NCBI GenBank assembly: GCA_022414725.1
Contig: CM039463.1
Span: forward strand, 36,408,863-36,472,862
Source: Microglena sp. YARC
Lineage: Eukaryota; Chlorophyta; Chlorophyceae; Chlamydomonadales; Chlamydomonadaceae
DNA length: 64,000 nt
Reading direction: 5' to 3'
The translations under genes were made by a program, and so were the position numbers. This document shows, piece after piece, positions 38,914 to 48,409 of the stretch (the first letter of the stretch is position 1; each line of letters begins with the position of its first letter). A model generated the notes under the pieces. That model was not told the origin of the DNA. It ran no database searches and was given only the letters and a program-made list of their open reading frames with translations.

Positions 38914-41900
38914 CTAAGCCACCTCGAACTCCAAGTACTTTTTTCCTGACTGGTCACAGCTGTCCACCAACTGGCTCACTTCCTGGTCTACTGCCCGTGC
39001 CCGTGCCACCAACACCAACACACTCACACTGAGAAGACAGTGGAGAAGAGGAGGGGGGGAGGAGGAACAGCTAACTCACCTTGAACTTTGAGTTCTCTTT
39101 TTCCAATTGATCACAGCTGTCCACCAACTGGCCCACTTTCTGGTCCAACGCAGACATCAGCCTTCCAATGTCCTCTGAGCCACCAGTTTCAAGTGTTGCT
39201 GTACCGGCAGCTGTGCCAAGTGGTTTCTGACTGCCAGTGGACCACACATTGCCTGTGGCTGTGGAGTAGAGGCGGTGCAGCTCCTTTTCTAAGCGATGCA
39301 CCTTGTCTGCGTACTCTTTACCCTGGGGAATGGATAGGTAGGGACTGAGGTGGGTGGTAATGAAGTAAGAAAGGAAAGGCCGAGCACAAATTGCCTGTGG
39401 CTGTGGTGTAGAGGCGGTGCAGTTTCCTTTCTAAGCATGCACCTTGTCTGCGTCCTCTTTACCCTGGAGAATGGATAGGTGGGGGGATGAGGTGGGTGGG
39501 GAATGAGGTGGGTGGGAAATGAGGTAAGAAAGGAAAGGACGAGCACACATTGTCTGTGGCTGTGGTGTAGAGGCGGTGCAGTTTCCTTTCTAAGCGGTGC
39601 ACCTTGTCTGCGTCCTCTTTACCCTGGAGAATGGATAGGTGGGGGGATGAGGTGGGTGGGGGATGAGGTGGGTGGGGAATGAGGTGGGTGGGAAATGAGG
39701 TAAGAAAGGAAAGGACGAGCACACATTGTCTGTGGCTGTGGTGTAGAGGCGGTGCAGTTTCCTTTCTAAGCGGTGCACCTTGTCTGCGTACTCTTTACCC
39801 TGGAGAATGGATAGGTAGGGACTTAGGTGGGTGGGGGAATGAGGTAAGAAAGGAAAGAAGGGAATGAGGTGGGTGGGAAATGAGGCAGGAAAGGAAAGAA
39901 AGGAATGTTGTGGGTGTGGAATGAGGTAAGAAAGGAAAGGGCGAGCACGTGTTGCCTGTGGCTGTGGTGTAGAGGCGGTGCAGCTCAGGGTACTTCCAAG
40001 CGCGCGCTTTTGCGCGCTGCCTTTTTTGAGCCCCACTGCGCGTTTCGCGCAGTTTTTTGCAACCCCCTGTGGGCGCAGCAAGCAATTTTTGCGCTTTTTG
40101 CACTCCAAAGCGCAGTTTTTTTGTTTTCGAGTGCGCTAAAGCACTGGCCGATTTGGTCAATGGAAGTACCTTGGTGCAGCTCCCTTTCTTAGCAGTGCAC
40201 TTTGTCTGTGTACTCTTTACCCTGGGGAATGGATAGGTAGGGACTGAGGTAGGTAGGGGATGAGGTAGGTAGGGGATGAGGTAGGTAGGGGATGAGTTGG
40301 ATGGGGAATACGTTGGATAGATGAATGAGGTAAGCGAGGAAAGGAGAAATAAAGGTGGTTGTTTTCTGTTGTAATAGAAGGGCATGGGTTGGACAAGGAA
40401 CGGTTGGAATTCTCTAACGTAGCACCCCCAAAGCACTGAGGTACAGGCTGCAGCACTTGCGCTACATGCAGCACCTTAATGAAAACCCTGTTGCATGGTT
40501 ACTTTCAGTCGCTTTTGCATCGCCTTGCCTGTGTTCGTGTTTCTGCAGTTTCTCCTGTGACTGCTAGGCCTACCAAGGAATCCAACACCTTGTGCATTTG
40601 TGACCCTTGTGCATTTGTGGCAAGGCCCGTGCATGCTCGTCCTCTTGCCTGCATCATGACCACCTAAATGCATGTGTTTGTACTTTGTTGTTTCGGCTAG
40701 ACTTACCAAAGATTCAAACGCCTCGTGCGTTTGTGACAAGGCCCGTGTATGCTCCTGCTCTTGCATGCATCATGACCACCTACATGCATGTGTTTGTACT
40801 TAGCTGTTTCGGCTAGACTTACCAAGGATTCCAACGCCTCGTGCGTTTGTGACAAGGCCTGTGTCTGCTCCTCTTCTTGCTTGCAGAATTCCGCCAGCTG
40901 GCTCTTACACTCCGCAAGCTGGTTCCGGTCTCTTGCCAGCTGTTCCTGATAGTCTGACAGCTGGCCCTGACTTTCTGCCAGCTGGTTTCGTGATACTGCC
41001 AGCTGGTCCTTACTTTCTGCCAGCTGGTTACGGCATCCTGCCAGCTGGCCTTGACAGTCTGCCAGCTGGTTTCGAGATTCTGCTAGCTGGCCCTGACAGT
41101 CTGCCAGCTCGTCCTGACTTTCTGCCAGCTGGTTACGGCATCCTGCCAGCTGGTTCCGAGCTTCGGCCAGCTGTCCCTGACATCCTGCCAGCTGGCCTCG
41201 ACAATCTGCCAGCTGGCTCTGGGAGTCTGCCAGCTCAGACGAGCTTGCTGCCAGCTCAGCTTCCTGGCCTTGAAGCTTTATTGACAGGTCAGCACAGCGT
41301 GTGCATGGTGTGGATGGGGATAGGACTTCAGCTACATGACTGAGGGGCAGGCGACAACATGGTTGATTGCTGACGATGGCTGGGCTCCTGCAGCACCTGT
41401 GAGCTGCTTAGGCTGCCCCCCCCTGACGTCTCGTGGCTGGCACGACCCCGCTGCTGCTCGTCCTGTTGCCGTGCCAAGGCGTACATGGGTGCCTGCTGTA
41501 AATGGCTGGGCTCCTGCAGCACCTGTGAGCTGCTTAGGCTGCCCCCCCCTGACGTCTCGTGGCTGGCACGACCCCGCTGATCCTGTTGCCGTGCCAAGGC
41601 GGCCAAACGGTGGAGGAAGGTAGAGTCGGAGGCGATGTCTCGGGAGGGGCCTCCTAGACCACCAACACCACCACTTGTACTAGCTTCTCGCTGCTGCTGT
41701 TCCTGCTGCTGCCCAGTGAACTGCTGAGTGCCGCCACCACCACCACCACTTGTACTAGCTTCTCGTTGCTGCTGCTCCTGCTGCTTCCCAGTGAACTGCT
41801 GTTGCTGCCGCTTCTGTTGTTGCTCCTGCTGCTGTTGTTGTTGTTGATGTTGCCCCTGCTGGTGCTCCTGTTGGAGAGAGAGCCCATGTTGCCCTATCAA

Positions 41901-44900
41901 CCCCTGCTGCTGCTGTTGCTGTCGTACTGCTCCTCCATAGCTACTATCGTTCGAGGGCTGATAGGAAGCTGTGCCAGGCTGGCGACTTGTGCTAGACCCT
42001 CCCCCGCTGCCTCTAGTGGAGGCGTTGTTGTCCCTAGAGTGGGCAGCATTATGGGGGTCATCAGGTCCCCCACTGTCTCTTGTGGAGGCTGTGTTGTCCC
42101 TAGAGGGGGCAGCATTATGGGGGTCCTCAGGTCCCCCGCTGCCTCTTGTGGAGGACGCGTTTTCCCTGGAGGGGGCAGCATTATGGGGGTCCTCAGGTAG
42201 CTGCCCCTGATGAACTCCTCTTCGTTGATCCAGCATCAGTTGCACGTGGCTGTCTTGCAGGTGAGTGGCGGTTGAGGTAGTTGAGGCGGTTGGGGGTTTG
42301 TGGCTGTCTTGCAGGTGAGTGGCGGTTGAGGTAGTTGAGGCGGTTGAGGGTTTGTGGCTGTCTTGCAGGTGAGTGGCGGTTGAGGCAGTTGAGGCGGTTG
42401 GGGGCTTCCAACCCCCTACAGACTCCTCAGCCATACGGAACTTGCCGATGCCCTGAGGAGACTCTCTCAACCTGTACCTAGACGGGACATCGGAGTTGGC
42501 TTGGCCTGTTGCTCTGCTCGAGCCGCCAGGGGCGTCAGAGTTGGCTTGGCCTGTTGCTCTGCTTGAGGCGGACGGGACATCGGAATTGGCTTGGCCTGTT
42601 GCTCTGCTTGAGCCGCCAGGGGCGTCAGAGTTGGCTTGGCCTGTTGCTCTGCTTGAGGCGGACGGGACATCGGAATTGGCTTGGCCTGTTGCTCTGCTTG
42701 AGCCGCCAGGGGCGTCAGAGTTGGCTTGGCCTGTTGCTCTGCTTGAGCCAACCGGGGCGTCAGAGTTGGCGTGGCCTACTGCTCTGCTGGAGCTGACTGG
42801 TGGAGCTCCTGCTCCCAGCTCAGACGATCGCCTGAAACTACTGAGAAACTGCGAGCCTGCCTGAGAGGTACTGGATACACTACCAGTGTAAGCGCTACCC
42901 TTACAAGTGTGCCCATCCGAGAACTTAGAGTGCTGAGAGAGGACAGACACTCCCCCTTTACCGCTCCCCCCCCTCTCATGTATACCTTCCTTGTACCAGC
43001 CTCCACTTGAGTCAGTTCTCCTTTCTGGGAGCGTTGTACTGCCGGCTTGCGTGGCCACAGCCCCCCTTTCTGGGTACGATGTACCACCAGGTTGCATGGC
43101 CGCAGCCCCCCTCTCTGGGTATGATGTACCACCAGGTTGCATGGCCACAGCCCCCCTCTCTGGGTACGATGTACCACCATGTTGCGGGACTGCAGCCCTC
43201 CTCTCTGGGTACGACGTACTGCCAGCTTGCATGGCCGCAGCCCCCCTCTCTGGGTACGATGTACCACCATGTTGCGGGACTGCAGCCCCCCTCTCTGGGT
43301 ACGATGTACCACCATGTTGCGGGACTGCAGCCCCCCTCTCTGGGCACGACGTGCTGCCAGCTTGAATGGCCGCAGCCCCCCTCTCTGGGTACGACGTACT
43401 GACGGCTTGCATGGCCGCAGCCCCCCTCTCTGGGTACGATGTACCACCATGTCGCGGGACTGCAGCCCCCCTCTCTGGGTATGATGTACTGCCAGCTTGT
43501 GGGGCCGCAGTCACCCTCTCAAGTAGAGACGCACTGCTGAGTTGAGCTGTTGACGCGCGGGTTGACGAGAGAGTCCCGGCATATTGGTCCTTGAGTTGGG
43601 CCGTTGACGCGCGGGTTGAACAGAGGGTCCCGACATGCTGGTCCTTGGAGGTGCCGACATCTGTGGAAGATGAGGACCCCCTCATGCGTGCATTGTCCAA
43701 GAGGGCTGAGGAACGCTGCTGGTGGGTGGAGGCCCTAGCTGGAGTCTTGCGGCTCATGTTAGCTGATGCAGGCAATGGGGGAGGGAGGGAGTCACGAGTG
43801 TGGTTTGGGGGGTCATGTTGGTGGGTGGAGGCCCTAGCTGGAGTCTTGCGGCTCATGTAAGCTGATGCAGGCAATGGGTAAGGGAGGGAGTCATGAGTGT
43901 GTGTTTGGGGGACATGAGTGTATGCTAGGGTGTGTGTTTGGGGGACATGAGTGTGTGCTTGGGGGTGTGTTAGGGGGTGTGTTTGGGGGTCATGAGGGTG
44001 TGTTTGGGGACATGAGTGTGTGCTTGGGGGTGTGTTTGGGGGTGTGTTTGGGGGTCATGAGGGTGTGTTTGGGGGACATGAGTGTGTGCTTGGGGGTGTG
44101 TTTGGGGGTCATGAGGTGTCTTTGGGGGACATGAGTGTGTGCTTGGGGGTTTGTTTGGGGGGTCATGAGTGCGTGTTTGGGGGGGTCATGAGGGTGGTTT
44201 TGGGGGTGTGTTTGGGGGTCATGAGGGTAGGTCTAAGGGTGAGTATAAATTGTAACTAGAAATGAATAGTATGACCATTGAAACCCATCCAAACAGATCA
44301 CGGCTCACCTGCTTTGGCGGTTTGATAGTACATTGTAACTTGATATGCATTTACGACCACTAAGCACCACCCAAACAGCCCATGGCTCATATGTAACAGG
44401 TATGAAAACTGTCTATTCTGCAGAGTAGGCTCCCTGGTTTCCATGTGATTAGCACGGGGGTGCTGGGTGGTTCAAGGTGGACCTGTTGTGTTCTCATAAT
44501 GCCTTCACCCTTCAGGGTACCTAGTACAGTGGTAGACCTGGTTTCCATGTGTTCACGGGGGGACATGGAATTGGAAGACGATTAGCAGCCAAGAGTTGGC
44601 TGAAAAACCACGTAACAATTGAATCGAATCCCCCCACCCCTCTGTCTTTATTCACTGCCTGCCCTGCAAACCCGGATCTTCTAGCGCCTCATTCATACAA
44701 TACACCTGCAGCAGGCTCCTCGTACAACGTCATTCCCTGTTGGTTTTAGGTTGGCCCTAGAGATCCAGTCCAATCCATGGCTATCCGGCAGTACACCTAA
44801 ACTACGCAAAAGCGCGCGCTTTGAATTACCCTGCTTCTCACCCAGCAATATCAGCTATCTCGGTCTCTGCGCAGCCTCAAAGTCACCTGCTTCACAGCCC

Positions 44901-47900
44901 GGTTCATGCTGGGGAGCATGGCCCGGAAAAAGCTCGTCAGTCATCAAAACATTCAAAAGTCCTGAAGCTATTCGGCAGTACACCTAAACTAAACCAACCG
45001 CAAACGGAGGACACAATGCTCATGTGGACGATTTTTGCTGCAGTTTAGGGTTCAGGCCAGCGTGGACGCCGGGACCCTAAACTCCCCGGGTTAGTTGCTA
45101 AGCAAAACCTTTAAGCTAAACCGGCTCGTGTGAATGAACTCCAAGATCCAATCCAATTCATGGCTTACCTGATTTGGCAAGGGTTTGGGAAAGCCTCTCT
45201 TTCAGCTGCTCGAGCTGCGCACTTGCCATGTCCAGCATGGCGTTGTGCTCCGAAACCCTGCCCTCGTCCCGCTCCCAGGCCCCCCCCAGTCCAGTCCTCC
45301 CAGCCCCCCCCAAAATCCCACTGATTGGGTTGGCCTTCTCGCCAGGTCGCTGGGGGCGTGTTGTACTGCCTGACCTCTGGCGTGTACCTTCGAGTTCCAT
45401 GCCCAGTTGCTGGAGAGTGTCGACTAGGGCTGTCAAGCTTCTAGCCTGGGTGTCTGACGTACGGCCCACGCTGGTGCTCCTGTATAGGACCGGTGTCAGG
45501 GTTTAGTAGACAGAATAGGGCTAGTGTCAGGGTTAAGCGAGCATCAACCAACTGCAAATACAAATAAGCTCAAAGTAATGATAACGCCTGGTGGGGCGAG
45601 GTATTAAGGGAGCCCCGTCTTACGACGGTAGGGTACGAGCTGCTACTTCACCTTGACAAAGCTACCATGGCGGTTGACAGCGACCACAAAAACTGAAGCG
45701 CACCTGTAGGCATTCAAACCCGTCACCTTCTTCATTCAAGGAGCTCAACCATTGAGCCATTCGTCGAAACGAAAAGAAGCTGAAAGAAAAATGAAAAGAA
45801 ACAACCGACTAGCTGACATACTGGACCTGGACAAGTGAATACACTGTCTACATACATACCTCAAATACCCAATACCTAAAATACGCCCAATACCTAAAAT
45901 ACACCCAATACCAAAAATGCACCCAATACCTAACATACACCAAATACTATACACCAAATGCATAACACATACCAAATACAATTTGCAAATACATACCTCA
46001 AATACCAAATATATACCATAAATACTACCTATATCTTATCCTCTATCTACAACTCTCTCCGTTCCATCCCCAAGGGAATTATAACTTGAACTCGGTAACA
46101 TAGCTCTGTCAATTGTGGACAAGTGCATACACTTTGTACATACATACCTTGCGATTGCATAACGTACTTCGGGGTGTGGTGTAGTAGTGCTTCTATTGCC
46201 CATGTTCAGTTTTTTGTGTGCGATGCGTCGCCATTCCGTCGCTGCATCGCGACGCACGGGTCCAGCTTAACTAGCCAGAAATGTCCCCCTGACCCCCCCA
46301 GGCTCCGCACTTTGCAGGGTTTGGGGGGCGGCGCGTTGCACTGGGGTCACACCGAGTCACTCAATTTGCGACGCGTCGACAGTCTGACTAGGCCAAAGTT
46401 AATATCTATATACAATATCATATTATGCAATTTGTATGTTATCATATGATATCATACTCACCTTTGGCCAAAATCATATGATATGCCGGTCCCTGAGTAT
46501 GTATGGTTGAGGGCATAGGGAGCAGGCTAAATCATTCGGCACATGTGAAACAAGTTCTATGCAGCGTCTCCTGCAACGCTGAAAAATGGCAGAGAGTGAT
46601 CGCGACGGAGCGGCAGGTGGCAACGGAAGCGAGTCAGTTATGAGACAATTGGCTGGTGTGTCAGGCTTCATCGCGGTCAGATGGTTGGATGGTCCGATGG
46701 TCGGTTGGTAGGACGGACAAATGGGTAACCCTGGGGGCTCCCGCCCCCTAGAAAGGGGGGCTCCGCCAATAAGATGCTGACAAACTAGCTGAGACATCCT
46801 AGCTGCCCAAACCTAGATCTCAACTTGCCAGGTTCTCCTTATGTCTTCATGACAGTACCGCGGTGCTCAGCCTAACACGAGTAGGGACCGGCATGTTGAC
46901 CAAAGGCGAGTATAATATCCTATGATATCATACATATTGCATCATATTATATTGTATATAAATGATAACTTTTGCCTAGTCAGACTGCCGGCATGATATG
47001 ATATCATATTGCCGTTCCCTAAACATTAGCAACCCAGACATACAGAAATCCTAGCCGAAAAGAAAGGTGAGACCACCTGCTATGGATATGCTTAGTGCTG
47101 GCTGTCATCCGGCCTGCAGTGTTCAGCCTAACACATGCAACCCAAGCATACAGAAATCCTAGCTGAAAAGGACAGTCAAAGTGAGACCACTTGCTAGGGG
47201 TATGCTTAGTGCTGGCTATCATCCGGCCCGCGGTATTTAACCCAACATAAGCAACCCAGGCATACAGAAATTCTAGCTGAAAAGAACAACAAAGGTGAGA
47301 CCACATATCTACCCCCCACACACCCCACCACAAATATAACCCAGCATCAACCCACCCCACACGCAACCACCCCACGCACCATCACCCCATCCAACACACC
47401 ACACCACACGACCACACCACACCATCACCCCACCCAATACACCACACGACCACCCCACCCATCCACACCACACCACCCAACACACCTGTGGCTAGGGGTA
47501 TGCTTAGTGCCGTCTGTCAACCGGCTGTTGCCACACAACCACCCATCCACACCACAAAAGCACCTCACCCACCCACACCATCACACCACCCAACACACCT
47601 GTGGCTAGGGGTATGCTTAGTGCCGCCTGTCAACCGGCTGTTGCCACACAACCACCCATCCACACCACACAAGCACCTCACCCACCCACACCATCACACC
47701 ACCCAACACACCTGTGGCTAGGGGTATGCTTAGTGCCGCCTGTCAACCGGCTGTTGCCGCACAACCACCCATCCACACCACACACCCACCTCACCCACCC
47801 ACACCATCACCCCACACAACACACCTGTGGCCAGGGGTATGCTTAGTGCAGCCTGTCAACCGGCTGTTGCCACACAACCACCCATCCACACCACACAAGC

Positions 47901-48361
47901 ACCTCACCCACCCACACCATCACCCCACACAACACACCTGTGGCCAGGGGGTATATTATATAATATTAGTGAATAAATAATATGATATAATATTAGTCGG
48001 ACGAGCCATCTCACCAGAAATTCGAATTTATTTGAACAACTTATATTATTGTGACACTATACTACTATTAGTTAATATTGGGTTTTCAAACACTAATATT
48101 AGTTGCCGTTCCCTACCCAACACACCTGTGGCCGGGGGGTTGCTTAGTGCTGGCTGTTATCCGGCTGTTGTAACCCCCCATTGAGCTATCGTTGCTAGCT
48201 GGCTCCCCGTCCGCCGTCTTGTGTGCACTCTGTGCCGCCATCAGCCAGGCTGTGCTGACGCGCTGAGGCTGGCTGTGCTGCTGGTCTGTCTGGCGGGTGG
48301 ACCCTGGAGGTGGAGGTTGGTGCCGTTTGCATCAACAATTTGTATCATCAATTTGTATCAT

Positions 48362-48409
<48 letters not shown>

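Noticed and set aside
40849..41343. Plus-strand Pro/Ala/Gly repeat ORF of 164 codons
   Set aside because: Antisense of the heptad-repeat exon, which fits the gene model in phase.
45700..45774. A functional tRNA gene on the minus strand
   Set aside because: A and B boxes and a D stem are present, but acceptor and T stems do not pair; kept only as a SINE or relic.
47480..47940. Regular 113-bp repeats, considered as a CRISPR-like array
   Set aside because: The whole unit repeats, without unique spacers, in a eukaryotic intron, and it contains the exon end.
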